From the NCBI GenBank assembly GCA_003232385.1, contig QIJE01000028.1, positions 124,001 to 188,000 of the forward strand: 64,000 bases of DNA. The letters are read 5' to 3'. The notes beneath the pieces were generated by a model. The model searched no databases, was not told the origin of the DNA, and saw nothing but the letters and a program-made list of their open reading frames with translations. Position 1 is the stretch's first letter. Every line of letters starts with the position of its first letter. Both the position numbers and the translations under genes were made by a program. Origin of the DNA: a bacterium. GTDB lineage: Bacteria; SZUA-79; Acidulodesulfobacterales; Acidulodesulfobacteraceae. Positions 37,532 to 45,896 of the stretch are shown piece after piece.

Positions 37532-38404
37532 CTAATCTATACACCATTTCGATTTTTTTATAAATTCCATTAAACCGCTTTTAGTTTCATGATTTTTAAG
37601 TCCGTAAACTATTTGCGCTTTAAGCAAATCTAATTTGTCTCCTCCGTCGTACCTATCTCCTTTGAATTCAAGGGCATAAATCGGTTGAACCGAAAGGAGA
37701 GAACGGATAGCGTCGGTAAGTTGAATTTCGCCGCCTTTTCCGGGCTTTATATCCTTCAGAAAATCAAAGATATTTGGGGTTAAAATATATCTTCCTACTA
37801 TAGCAAGATTGGAAGGCGCATCTTTAAGTTCCGGTTTTTCTACAAGGTCTTCAATTTGATATAACCCGTCTTTAATCTCTTTTCCTTGTATTATTCCATA
37901 TTTTGAGACATCTTTGTCTTCGACTCTCTGGACAGCCAGGACGGAATACCCGTAATTTTTGTATACGTCTATCATTTGTTTCATAACAGGAATATCGGAA
38001 TCTATAATATCATCGCTTAAAACTACTGCGAACGGTTCTTCTCCGACCATATTCTGAGCACATAAAACTGCATGCCCTAAACCCAGTGCTTCTTTTTGCC
38101 TCGTATATGTAAGGCTGATACGGTCTGATATATCGTCTACCGATTTTAGCAAATGATGCTTCCCTTTTTCTTTTAATAAAATTTCGTGTTCTATCGATCT
38201 GTCGAAATAATTCTCTATGGCGGTCTTACCCCTGCCGGTAATAATAATAATATCGGTAATTTTTGCACTCAAACATTCTTCCACTCCATACTGTATGAGC
38301 GGTTTGTCTACCAGCACAAGCATTTCTTTCGGGATTGATTTAGTTATCGGTAAGAGTCTTGTTCCGAGACCGGCAGCCGGAAACACTGCCTTGTTAATCC
38401 TCAT
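37532..38404 (-). CDS. galU: UTP--glucose-1-phosphate uridylyltransferase
   Basis: Makes UDP-glucose from glucose-1-phosphate and UTP for surface polysaccharides. The 290-residue protein begins with the nucleotide-binding signature FPAAGLGTRLLPITKSIPKE and contains VLSDDIID near 112, VEKPELKDAPSNLAIVGRYI near 190 and GGEIQLTDAI near 225, all typical of GalU. A TTG codon directly precedes the ATG; I use the ATG at 38404, about 10 bases downstream of a GGGGGG ribosome binding site. First gene of the galU-hsp20-lon-thiL-CNNM-CNNM run. Confidence 0.95.
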   Translation of the reverse strand: MRINKAVFPAAGLGTRLLPITKSIPKEMLVLVDKPLIQYGVEECLSAKITDIIIITGRGKTAIENYFDRSIEHEILLKEKGKHHLLKSVDDISDRISLTYTRQKEALGLGHAVLCAQNMVGEEPFAVVLSDDIIDSDIPVMKQMIDVYKNYGYSVLAVQRVEDKDVSKYGIIQGKEIKDGLYQIEDLVEKPELKDAPSNLAIVGRYILTPNIFDFLKDIKPGKGGEIQLTDAIRSLLSVQPIYALEFKGDRYDGGDKLDLLKAQIVYGLKNHETKSGLMEFIKKSKWCID

Positions 38405-38528
38405 CAAAGTTAAAAACCCCCCGTATATTTTGAAGCAATTATAAAAATCAGTTTTATGTTTTCATTTAATATATCATAAATTAAAAATTTTTTAAAATTA
38501 TTTATTGAGCAAATAAGCGATTATTTTT

Positions 38529-38557
38529 TTGATAATGTTTTAACTTTATGATAAAAT
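38529..38557 (+). promoter_or_regulatory. Putative promoter upstream of tRNA-Ser
   Basis: TTGATA (38529-38534) and TAAAAT (38552-38557) are 17 bases apart, each 5 of 6 consensus, on the plus strand within the 260-base galU/tRNA-Ser divergent gap. The tRNA begins 110 bases later; the rest of the gap shows nothing I can support. Confidence 0.4.
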
Positions 38558-38667
38558 ACTTAGCATTACGTAAAGTAAAAGATGTTATGAACATAATCGC
38601 TTAAATAATATAAAAATATATAACGATATCTAATGTAATTTTGAGATATTCGTATAGTTTATAAAAC

Positions 38668-38759
38668 GGAGAGATGGCCGAGTCCGGTTGAAGGCGATTG
38701 ACTCGAAATCAATTGTAGGTGCAAGCTTACCGGGGGTTCGAATCCCTCTCTCTCCGCCA
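38668..38759 (+). tRNA. tRNA-Ser (anticodon CGA)
   Basis: 92 bases with CCA and a long variable arm typical of serine tRNA. The acceptor stem GGAGAGA/TCTCTCC is perfect. The anticodon arm ATTGA-CTCGAAA-TCAAT gives CGA, and the T-arm CGGGG-TTCGAAT-CCCTC follows. It immediately precedes the sulfur gene cluster. A minus-strand ORF over it is spurious. Confidence 0.96.
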
Positions 38760-38816
38760 GTTAAAAGTAATACATTCGATTCCTGATGTAAGTTTTGTAA
38801 CGGTACTGTCAAGGCT

Positions 38817-39152
38817 ATGAAATTTAAATACGATATGGAATACGTCTTAAAGATCACCGGGCTGAGTAAGGAAAATATATCGGAATTACTTAAATATTTT
38901 AACGAACTCCCTTTGGTCGCTAAACTTGAGGCCTTTTATATAAGCAAGCTTATAGAGGAAGAGGATGAATTTGCGTTTCTTCAGCATCATTTTGATAAAC
39001 AAAAAATAGGCGAGTATGGGTTTTCACTATTCATTCTTGCGGTTAACAGGTTGTATAATTTAGAAACTAAGGATGCTGCCGATAAGAATCTTTCTTCATA
39101 CATGCTTAATACTATTGCGAAGATGAAAATGCTCAGGAATCAGGATGAATAA
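38817..39152 (+). CDS. Orphan protein coupled to dsrN
   Basis: I do not recognise this 111-residue, all-helical, soluble and acidic protein. It has no cysteine, no membrane segment and no known motif. An AAGG sequence precedes the ATG, and the last 8 bases overlap the start of dsrN, so translation is likely coupled. Its place at the head of the dsr cluster suggests a part in siroheme amidation or sulfite reductase assembly, but that is inference from position only. Confidence 0.7.
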   Translation: MKFKYDMEYVLKITGLSKENISELLKYFNELPLVAKLEAFYISKLIEEEDEFAFLQHHFDKQKIGEYGFSLFILAVNRLYNLETKDAADKNLSSYMLNTIAKMKMLRNQDE

Positions 39153-40623
39153 TATTAAAAGCGGCGTTAAGCATGATAATGAAAGGAATGGGGCTGTTAA
39201 TGGCATTTATATAGCCGCCGCTAAAAGGAATTCCGGTAAAACTACCGTTTCTATCGCGTTATCCCGCATATTTAAAAATAGAGGTTTATCCGTTCAGCCG
39301 TTTAAGAAAGGCCCCGATTTTATAGATTCGATGTGGCTCAGTATTGCGTCCGGTAAAAAAATTTATAATTTAGATTTTTATTTTATGCCCAGAAATAAAA
39401 TAAAAGCACATTTTTTGGCGCATTCTTTGGGTTCGGATATCAGTATCGTCGAAGGAAATCACGGATTGCACGATTCCTTGGATATGCGCGGAAGGTCTTC
39501 CAACGCCGAAATGGCAAAATTATTGGGTCTTCCTGTGATTTTCCTGATAGACGTCGGAGAGCTGAACAGGGGAGTGGTTCCGCTTATAAGGGGTTTTCAG
39601 CAATTTGACAGGGACGTGAATATAAAGGGAATAATTCTCAATAAAGTCCATAGCAAGAGGCATGAAAAAAATTTAATAAGAGCAATTCATTATTATACCG
39701 ATTTAAAAATCGTGGGCAATATTCCGAATAATTTGGAATATTCCATAAAACAAAGACATCTCGGTCTCTTATCCACTCTTTCTTCCGAAGAAAGAGAAAA
39801 TTTCGTTGCAGATATGTCCTCTAAGATTTCAGATTTTATAGATACGGACAGTATTGTAAAGATTTCTAAAATATCGAAAAAATCTTGTTCCGGCGTTAAA
39901 GATTTAACGGTTTTGCCACTGAACAAAAACAAGAGAATTACTCGGAATACCGTTAAAATAGGCATTGCTTATGACAATGCATTTAATTTTTATTACAACG
40001 AAAATATCGAAGCCCTTGAGAGATTAGGATGCGAAATAATAAAATTTTCTCCGCTCAAAGATGCGTTTCTTCCCGACGTAGATGCATTTTATATAGGCGG
40101 TGGGTTTCCGGAAATTTTTTCCGGTGAGCTTCAAGCAAATATAAATATAAGAAAGGAAATGAAACGAAGAATAGAGGAGGGTATTCCGGTTTATGCGGAA
40201 TGCGGGGGGCTCATGTATCTATGCAAAAGCATATCTTACGAAAATAATTTTCATGAAATGGTCGGGGCGATAGATGCAGACGTGAAATTCACAAAAAAAC
40301 CCAAGGGACACGGTTATACGAAACTCAGCCCTTTTTTTTACGATAGGAAAGAAGGATTATGGTTTAATAAAATTAAGTCAATAAAGGGGCATGAATTTCA
40401 TCATTCGTTCATAGATATGCCTTCCGGTATTATCGGCGACTTAGTTTTTGACGTAAAAAAGGGTTTTGGGGTTAACGGTACGGGGGACGGTATTGCGTAT
40501 AAGAATGTCCTCGCGGGATATACCCATATCTATTCGGCTTCTTCTTCCGGATGGTTTAAAAATTGGGTAGCCTTCATAAAAAAAACTAAAACCGTTTCGC
40601 AAAAAGGCGAGTTTTTAACATAA
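39145..40623 (+). CDS. dsrN: Siroheme amidase DsrN (cobyrinate a,c-diamide synthase family)
   Basis: Glutamine-dependent amidase of the CobB/CbiA family, 492 residues. The N-terminal ATPase half starts with KRNSGKTTV (27-35), a P-loop of the MinD-like type, followed by FKKGPDFIDSMWL and EGNHGLHD. The C-terminal half is a class I glutamine amidotransferase with GGGFPEIF and the catalytic cysteine in VYAECGGLMYL near 352, and GHEFHHSF near the end. Lying directly upstream of dsrAB and away from cobalamin genes, it is best read as DsrN, which amidates siroheme for sulfite reductase. A role in cobyrinic acid amidation cannot be excluded. Confidence 0.85.
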   Translation: MNNIKSGVKHDNERNGAVNGIYIAAAKRNSGKTTVSIALSRIFKNRGLSVQPFKKGPDFIDSMWLSIASGKKIYNLDFYFMPRNKIKAHFLAHSLGSDISIVEGNHGLHDSLDMRGRSSNAEMAKLLGLPVIFLIDVGELNRGVVPLIRGFQQFDRDVNIKGIILNKVHSKRHEKNLIRAIHYYTDLKIVGNIPNNLEYSIKQRHLGLLSTLSSEERENFVADMSSKISDFIDTDSIVKISKISKKSCSGVKDLTVLPLNKNKRITRNTVKIGIAYDNAFNFYYNENIEALERLGCEIIKFSPLKDAFLPDVDAFYIGGGFPEIFSGELQANINIRKEMKRRIEEGIPVYAECGGLMYLCKSISYENNFHEMVGAIDADVKFTKKPKGHGYTKLSPFFYDRKEGLWFNKIKSIKGHEFHHSFIDMPSGIIGDLVFDVKKGFGVNGTGDGIAYKNVLAGYTHIYSASSSGWFKNWVAFIKKTKTVSQKGEFLT

Positions 40624-40713
40624 TCTTATATAATTTTAATCGGATTTTTTGTTTCAATGCAGTTTTCGATAGAATAAAATGCCGGTCATTTTTCTTACAA
40701 AATTATTTTTTTC

Positions 40714-40743
40714 TTGACAAAAGTTGTATGAAAGATTTATAAA
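40714..40743 (+). promoter_or_regulatory. Putative promoter of the dsrABD operon, with a long leader
   Basis: A perfect -35 TTGACA (40714-40719) and TATAAA (40738-40743) are 18 bases apart. The 342-base gap between dsrN and dsrA otherwise holds no gene. Transcription from here would give a leader of about 215 bases containing repeated TGTGTATGTA-like stretches (40798-40870) of unknown meaning. A strong AGGAGG site stands before dsrA. Confidence 0.5.
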
Positions 40744-40965
40744 TATAAAAAGTGTGATTATCATTCTAAACCGTTCAATCTTAACAAATACATCATACAT
40801 GTGTATGTATCGGTGGTTTTTTTGTGCGCTATTATGCATGTATTAATGTGTGTCATATATGTGCATGCGTCGTTTTGATCGGTTAATTTTTGTGGGTCTT
40901 AATATCATACTTTTACATATTTTCGTATTAATTATAAATAAATTTATTCGAGGAGGTTTTTTATT

Positions 40966-42159
40966 ATGGGTAAAAAACATGAAACCCCGCTTCTTGACGA
41001 ACTAAAAAAGGGAAAGTGGGTCAGTTTTGTCAGGGAAATCGAAAGAGCGGCTGAGAAAAGCGAAAGAACTGAAGACCTTTTAGGTCAGGTTGAGCAATCT
41101 TACAGGGATAAAGTTACTCACTGGAAACATGGAGGCATGGCAGGTGTAAAGGGATACGGAGCCGGAATGGTCGGCAGATTTACCGAATTTCCAGATAAAT
41201 ATCCCGGCGTTAAAGAGTGTCATTCAATGAGAATTAACCAAGTGTCGGGCTTTTTTTACAACTCGGATGTTCTCAGAAAGATTGCAGGTATCGCTGAGAA
41301 ACATGGTGGAGGGCTTTTGAATTTACACGGTTCCACCGGAGATATTCAAATTTTAGGTCTTAGACAGGATGAAGCAGAAGAAGCTTTTCAGGCATATGCA
41401 GAATTAGGATTTGATTTAGGCGGAGGCGGTTCCGATCTGAGGACTCCTTCCTGCTGCCTAGGCCAGGCAAGATGCGAGTTCGCTAATTATGATACCCTTA
41501 AGATTTGCTATGATTTAACGCAAGCGTATCAGGACGAAATGCATAGGCCGCTTTTTAATTATAAATTCAAATTTAAATTTTCCGGCTGCGCAAATGACTG
41601 TGTTGCATCGGCTTCGAGGTCGGATATGGCTTTTATCGGGACGTGGAAGGATAGCATAAAAATAAATCAGGATGAAGTAAAAAATTACGTAAAGAAATTG
41701 AATGTCCAGAAGTATGTTATTGATAAATGTCCTACAAAATGCATGTGGTTCGAAGAAGATAATCTCGTCATAGATGATCCTAACTGTGTTAAATGTATGC
41801 ATTGTATAAATGAAATGCCTAAGGCATTGAGGCCGGGAGATGAAAAAGGCGCATCTATTTTATTAGGCGCTAAAGCACCGTTAGTTACCGGTCCCAGGAT
41901 GGGCATGATGTTCATTCCGTTTTACGATGTTTTGGAAGACAGCAAAAATAATTATGAATGGTTGAAGCAGTTAATAAGCAATATATGGGATTTCTGGGAT
42001 GAATACGGCGTTACGAGAGAGAGAATAGGAGAACTTATGCAGAGGGTCGGAGTCGTAACTTTCTTGGAAGGGATAGGATTAGAACCTATACCGGAGATGG
42101 TCGACCATCCGAGAAGCAATCCGTTTATTAAATTTGAGGACGAGGAAGAAAACGATTGA
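40966..42159 (+). CDS. dsrA: Dissimilatory sulfite reductase subunit alpha
   Basis: Siroheme-iron-sulfur subunit of the cytoplasmic sulfite reductase that converts sulfite to a DsrC-bound or free sulfide product. The 397 residues include the coupled cluster ligands in TPSCCLGQARCEF (near 162-170) and SGCANDCVAS (near 205-212). A ferredoxin domain holds CPTKCMWF and NCVKCMHCINEMPKAL near 270. ATG preceded by GAGGAGG. It is the first gene of dsrA-dsrB-dsrD-dsrL. Whether the enzyme runs reductively or oxidatively is not shown by these motifs; a DsrAB tree would decide. Confidence 0.97.
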   Translation: MGKKHETPLLDELKKGKWVSFVREIERAAEKSERTEDLLGQVEQSYRDKVTHWKHGGMAGVKGYGAGMVGRFTEFPDKYPGVKECHSMRINQVSGFFYNSDVLRKIAGIAEKHGGGLLNLHGSTGDIQILGLRQDEAEEAFQAYAELGFDLGGGGSDLRTPSCCLGQARCEFANYDTLKICYDLTQAYQDEMHRPLFNYKFKFKFSGCANDCVASASRSDMAFIGTWKDSIKINQDEVKNYVKKLNVQKYVIDKCPTKCMWFEEDNLVIDDPNCVKCMHCINEMPKALRPGDEKGASILLGAKAPLVTGPRMGMMFIPFYDVLEDSKNNYEWLKQLISNIWDFWDEYGVTRERIGELMQRVGVVTFLEGIGLEPIPEMVDHPRSNPFIKFEDEEEND

Positions 42160-42234
42160 TTTCACTGATGCAGGATATAATTATTTAATTTTTGTTTAAT
42201 TAAAATTGTCATATATAAATATTTGGAGGTTGTT

Positions 42235-43320
42235 ATGCCGGAAGAGGCTAAAAATAAAAGATTGACGGACATTGGTCCACATGACTTTCATGATTATTTA
42301 CCACCTGTTATCAAAAAAAATTACGGCAAATGGGCATATCACGAAATCTTAGATGCCGGAAGCATGGTACATGTTGCGGAAAGCGGCGATAAATTATATA
42401 CGGTAAGAGTCGGTTCTCCAAGATTGGTAAGCGGTAGCTTTGTTAGAGATTTGTGTGATTTAGCGGATAAATATTGCAGCGGCTACTTAAGGTTCACTAC
42501 AAGAAACAATGTTGAGTTTTTACTTGAAGATGAAAAAAATATTGAACCCCTTAAACAGGATATCGCCAAATTAGGCTTAGCCGCAGGGGGTATTGGAAAT
42601 GTAGTTGCAAATATCGTTCATACACAGGGCTGGGTTCACTGTCATACTTCTGCCAGTGATGCATCCGGTGTCGTAAAATCCGTTATGGATGACTTATATG
42701 AATATTTTGTTGAAGAAAAATTGCCGGCAAAAGTCAGAATTGCTTTTGCGTGTTGCCTTAATATGTGCGGTTCGGTCGCTTCGTCAGATATTGCCATACT
42801 CGGAACGCACAGAAAGCCGCCTAGAATAAATCAGGAGAGGCTTTTAAATTTATGTGAAATACCGAGTACTATTGCGGCATGCCCGACTAACTCCATAAGA
42901 CCCGATACTCAGGACGGTAAACAGACCTTAAGGATTAACGAGGAAACCTGTGTATTTTGCGGAAGTTGTTATACGGTTTGTCCCGCGATGCCTATTGCGG
43001 ACCCTGCCACTGACGGGCTTTCCATATGGGTTGGAGGTAAAGTGTCCAATGCGAGAACAAAGCCTACATTTTCGAAATTAGTTATTCCGTTCATTCCTAA
43101 CGACCCGCCTAGATGGCCTAAGGTAGTTGAAGCGGTAAAGACGATATTGGATGCATATAAAGAGGGAGCGGAGTCCGGGGAAAGGGTTGTCGAATGGATA
43201 GAGAGGATCGGCTGGCCGAGGTTCTTTAAAATAACCGGGTTTAAATTTACTAAATATCACGTGGATGACTTTAGACTTGCCGAAACCACGATGAACTATT
43301 CGTCTCATACAAGGCTTTAA
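42235..43320 (+). CDS. dsrB: Dissimilatory sulfite reductase subunit beta
   Basis: Partner of DsrA that holds the catalytic siroheme. The 361-residue protein has [17 protein letters not shown] (near 136) and [16 protein letters not shown] (near 173) with the cluster and siroheme cysteines, and a ferredoxin domain [17 protein letters not shown] near 241. A frame starting at TTG 42223 exists, but the GGAGG at 42225-42229 fixes the ATG at 42235. It follows dsrA by 75 bases. Confidence 0.97.
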   Translation: MPEEAKNKRLTDIGPHDFHDYLPPVIKKNYGKWAYHEILDAGSMVHVAESGDKLYTVRVGSPRLVSGSFVRDLCDLADKYCSGYLRFTTRNNVEFLLEDEKNIEPLKQDIAKLGLAAGGIGNVVANIVHTQGWVHCHTSASDASGVVKSVMDDLYEYFVEEKLPAKVRIAFACCLNMCGSVASSDIAILGTHRKPPRINQERLLNLCEIPSTIAACPTNSIRPDTQDGKQTLRINEETCVFCGSCYTVCPAMPIADPATDGLSIWVGGKVSNARTKPTFSKLVIPFIPNDPPRWPKVVEAVKTILDAYKEGAESGERVVEWIERIGWPRFFKITGFKFTKYHVDDFRLAETTMNYSSHTRL

Positions 43321-43354
43321 TCTATAAATTAAAACAAACTAAGAGGAAAATATT

Positions 43355-43594
43355 ATGACCGACGAAACAAAAAAAAGGTTGGAGGATAAAATTATCGGAA
43401 CCATTAAAGAATATACCGGTAAAAAGAGATTTAAGCCTATAGATATAGTAAAAGAGATGGAAAAAGAATTTTCCGGAGACGGCTTATCTAAAGCTGAGAT
43501 TAAGGGAACCTTGAAGGAAATAATGGACGGAGGTAAGTTGGTCTATGGGTATGCCGGAGGGAGCTATCTGGCCATTCCCGAAGAAGGTAATTAA
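43355..43594 (+). CDS. dsrD: DsrD, small winged-helix activator of sulfite reductase
   Basis: A 79-residue winged-helix protein reported to activate sulfite reduction by DsrAB allosterically. It shows the family pattern: an N-terminal helix, then KRFKPIDIVKEMEKEF, LSKAEIKGTLKEIMDGGKLVYGYAGGSYLAI. dsrD is used as a genetic marker of reductive (sulfate- or sulfite-reducing) Dsr. Its presence here beside dsrL and dsrEFH is unusual. Ribosome binding site AGAGGA; dsrL follows 53 bases later. Confidence 0.94.
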   Translation: MTDETKKRLEDKIIGTIKEYTGKKRFKPIDIVKEMEKEFSGDGLSKAEIKGTLKEIMDGGKLVYGYAGGSYLAIPEEGN

Positions 43595-43647
43595 TCGTAA
43601 CTTCAATATGTCTCAATATACTTTGGAATTATTATGAGGATAATTTT

Positions 43648-45360
43648 ATGCTTGAATTAAAAAAGATTAAAAAACCGACGAAGGTGTCGCTGAGTTCGGG
43701 AGTAGGGATGGAGCAGTCGCCTTTTAGGCCTAAATATGTCGAAAAAAAGCCCCCCTGCATGGATACTTGTCCTAATGGTACGAGAGTCAGGGATTACATA
43801 CAGTATATAGCGCAGAGCGAATCATACGAGAGACCGTTGGATGAATCGTTGACGGAGGCTTTTTATCTGCTTACCGAATCTAATCCCCTGCCCTCTACGA
43901 CCGGAAGGGTATGTCCCCATCCGTGCGAGGATGAATGCAATCGTAAACATAAGGATAAGTCTGTTGCGATAAACGCGATAGAAATGTTTGTGGGAGATTA
44001 CGGAATAAAAAATAATTTAAGTTTTAAAAAACTTTCGGATACCCAAAGGAAGGAAAGAATTGCCGTAGTAGGCGCCGGTCCTGCCGGTCTTTCCTGTGCC
44101 TACCATTTATCCATGAGGGGTTACGGGGTTACCATATATGAAAAATTTAAAGAACCGGGCGGATACTTAAGATACGGGATACCTTCTTTTAGGCTTCCGC
44201 TTGACGTAATAGATGCAGAAGTAAAACGCATTAAGGATTTAGGGGTAGAAATAAAGACCGGGGTCGATATCGGTTCCGATATCTCTATAGACAAACTTAA
44301 ATCAGACTATGATGCTGTTTTTGTTGCCATTGGCACACATGAGCCTATCAAGATGAGAATGGATGGAGCTGATGCACCTAATGTTTATACGGGTATTGAG
44401 TTTCTTCAAAAAGCCGCTTCCGGAGAAATTAAAGATGCCGGCAAAGAAGTAGTCGTTATAGGGAGCGACAGCGCAATGGACGCCGGTATGGTTGCGAAAA
44501 GACTTGGCGCAAACGTAACGTTTATTTATAACAAGGGAACACTGAACGATATTTCCGAGATAGAAGAAAAAGGCTCTACGGAGGTTAAGGAAGGTCATGC
44601 CGAAGGGATTAATTTTGAATTCTTATTCGCTTTGGATAAGATTATCACGGAAAACGGAAAAGCGACAACGGTACAGTTGAAAAAGATGAAGCTTTCCGAA
44701 AAAGACGCTTCAGGAAGGGTTCATCCCGTCATAATAGAGGGCGGCGTGAATCTTGGCCTTAAGCTTGACACATTGATATATTCTTTTGGACAAAAGCCTG
44801 ATTACAAAGGATTAGAGGGTTTTACGAAAAACGAAAACAACGAATTTCTCAATGTTAATGATAAGTATCTGATTGCAAACGAAGATAAGGTTTTTGCAGG
44901 GGGAGATATATTAAAATTCGGATTAGTGACGGATGCTATCGGCATGGGCAGGTATGCCGCGTACTCTATACATGAAAAGTTGAGCGGGGAACCGGTAAAG
45001 AAAGACAAGAGAACGGTTGTCAAGTACGGAGATGCGGTAAACTATGAAGGTAAAAATATGTATTTGGCATATTTTCAAGAAGCGGAAAGGCATGAAAGAA
45101 CGGCAAGAGACGCTTCTGTCAGGATTAACGACTTTGATGGCATATTAAACGATTTAAGCATGGATGATTTAATTGCGGAGGCTAAAAGATGTATTAGCTG
45201 CGGAATGTGCTTCGATTGCGGCAGCTGTTTTGAATATTGCTCTCAGAGTGCCATTAAAAAATTACCTAAAGGACAGCATTTTGAATTTCATCTTGAGACA
45301 TGTAACGGCTGTAAAAAATGTGCCGAAAGTTGTCCTTGCGGCTATATAGACATGATTTAG
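43648..45360 (+). CDS. dsrL: DsrL, iron-sulfur flavoprotein NAD(P)H:acceptor oxidoreductase
   Basis: Electron transfer partner of DsrAB of the GltD (glutamate synthase small subunit) family, 570 residues. An N-terminal cluster domain has CMDTCPNGTRVRDYI and CPHPCEDECNRKHKD (about 38-115). FAD binding starts at VVGAGPAGLSCAYHL near 145. The second nucleotide fold at about 274 reads VVVIGSDSAMDAGMVAKRLGA where most relatives have a glycine-rich GGGN. The usual following YRR is YNKG. Two C-terminal ferredoxin motifs, CISCGMCFDCGSCFEYC and CNGCKKCAESCPCG, close the protein, shorter than the 650-residue DsrL of Allochromatium. DsrL is typical of sulfur oxidisers. Confidence 0.92.
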   Translation: MLELKKIKKPTKVSLSSGVGMEQSPFRPKYVEKKPPCMDTCPNGTRVRDYIQYIAQSESYERPLDESLTEAFYLLTESNPLPSTTGRVCPHPCEDECNRKHKDKSVAINAIEMFVGDYGIKNNLSFKKLSDTQRKERIAVVGAGPAGLSCAYHLSMRGYGVTIYEKFKEPGGYLRYGIPSFRLPLDVIDAEVKRIKDLGVEIKTGVDIGSDISIDKLKSDYDAVFVAIGTHEPIKMRMDGADAPNVYTGIEFLQKAASGEIKDAGKEVVVIGSDSAMDAGMVAKRLGANVTFIYNKGTLNDISEIEEKGSTEVKEGHAEGINFEFLFALDKIITENGKATTVQLKKMKLSEKDASGRVHPVIIEGGVNLGLKLDTLIYSFGQKPDYKGLEGFTKNENNEFLNVNDKYLIANEDKVFAGGDILKFGLVTDAIGMGRYAAYSIHEKLSGEPVKKDKRTVVKYGDAVNYEGKNMYLAYFQEAERHERTARDASVRINDFDGILNDLSMDDLIAEAKRCISCGMCFDCGSCFEYCSQSAIKKLPKGQHFEFHLETCNGCKKCAESCPCGYIDMI

Positions 45361-45409
45361 TTTAATGTTAATTAATATCAAAAAATAAAATTAAAGGAGG
45401 ATTCACTTT

Positions 45410-45751
45410 ATGGCAAGTTTTGACTATAATGGGAAGACGATTGAAACAGATGACGAGGGGTATCTTCAAAATTTAGTTGACTGGGACAAGGGTCTTGCTG
45501 AAGTTCTCGCAGAACAGGAAGGCGTGGAACTTACCGACAAACACTGGAAACTTATCGAATGGATAAGGGATTATTTTCAAAAGTATCAAGTAGCTCCGGC
45601 TATTAAATCTCTTGCAAGAGAGGTTATGAAGCTTGAAAATTTACCGGACAAAAAGGAAGCAAACAGGTTTGTTTATGAATTATTTCCGGAAGGTCCGGCT
45701 AAACAGCTTGCTAAAATAGCAGGGCTTCCCAAGCCTACAGGCTGCGTTTAA
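45410..45751 (+). CDS. dsrC: DsrC family sulfur carrier lacking the second cysteine
   Basis: Small sulfur-relay protein, 113 residues, with the family fold start (DDEGYLQNLVDWDKGLAEV) and the C-terminal arm GPAKQLAKIAGLPKPTGCV. The penultimate Cys112 (CysA) is present and is the only cysteine. The position 11 residues before it, normally CysB, is Ala101. Canonical DsrC needs both to carry sulfur as a trisulfide between DsrAB and DsrMK. Single-cysteine relatives such as TusE act in persulfide relay. The DNA reads CAG CTT GCT AAA, with no sign of frameshift. Strong AAAGGAGG ribosome binding site, as expected for an abundant protein. Confidence 0.95.
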   Translation: MASFDYNGKTIETDDEGYLQNLVDWDKGLAEVLAEQEGVELTDKHWKLIEWIRDYFQKYQVAPAIKSLAREVMKLENLPDKKEANRFVYELFPEGPAKQLAKIAGLPKPTGCV

Positions 45752-45802
45752 TTGATTTAAATTATAATTTTATTTATAAATTTACTTAAAGTTCAAGATA
45801 TA

Positions 45803-45834
45803 AGGGAAGGGAGGAAAATTATCCGACCTTCCCT
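45803..45834 (+). other. Hairpin between dsrC and dsrM
   Basis: Inverted repeat AGGGAAGG (45803-45810) and CCTTCCCT (45827-45834) with an inner GGA/TCC pairing. No T-tract follows directly, so it looks like an mRNA-stabilising or partially terminating structure rather than a full terminator. It could raise dsrC transcript levels over dsrMK. Confidence 0.5.
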
Positions 45835-45896
45835 GTAGGAAATAGGATTTTTATTAAAATAATATAATTTATCATTATTTATTTAGGGAGGGGAAT

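Noticed and set aside
38630..38857. 75-residue minus-strand frame over tRNA-Ser
   Set aside because: Common artefact of translating the tRNA-Ser complement.
39145..40623. Cobalamin-pathway CbiA for the gene upstream of dsrA
   Set aside because: No other cobalamin gene is present, and the dsr context favours DsrN; kept as an alternative only.
40654..40839. 61-residue minus-strand frame upstream of dsrA
   Set aside because: No ribosome binding site or recognisable sequence, and it overlaps the putative dsr promoter.
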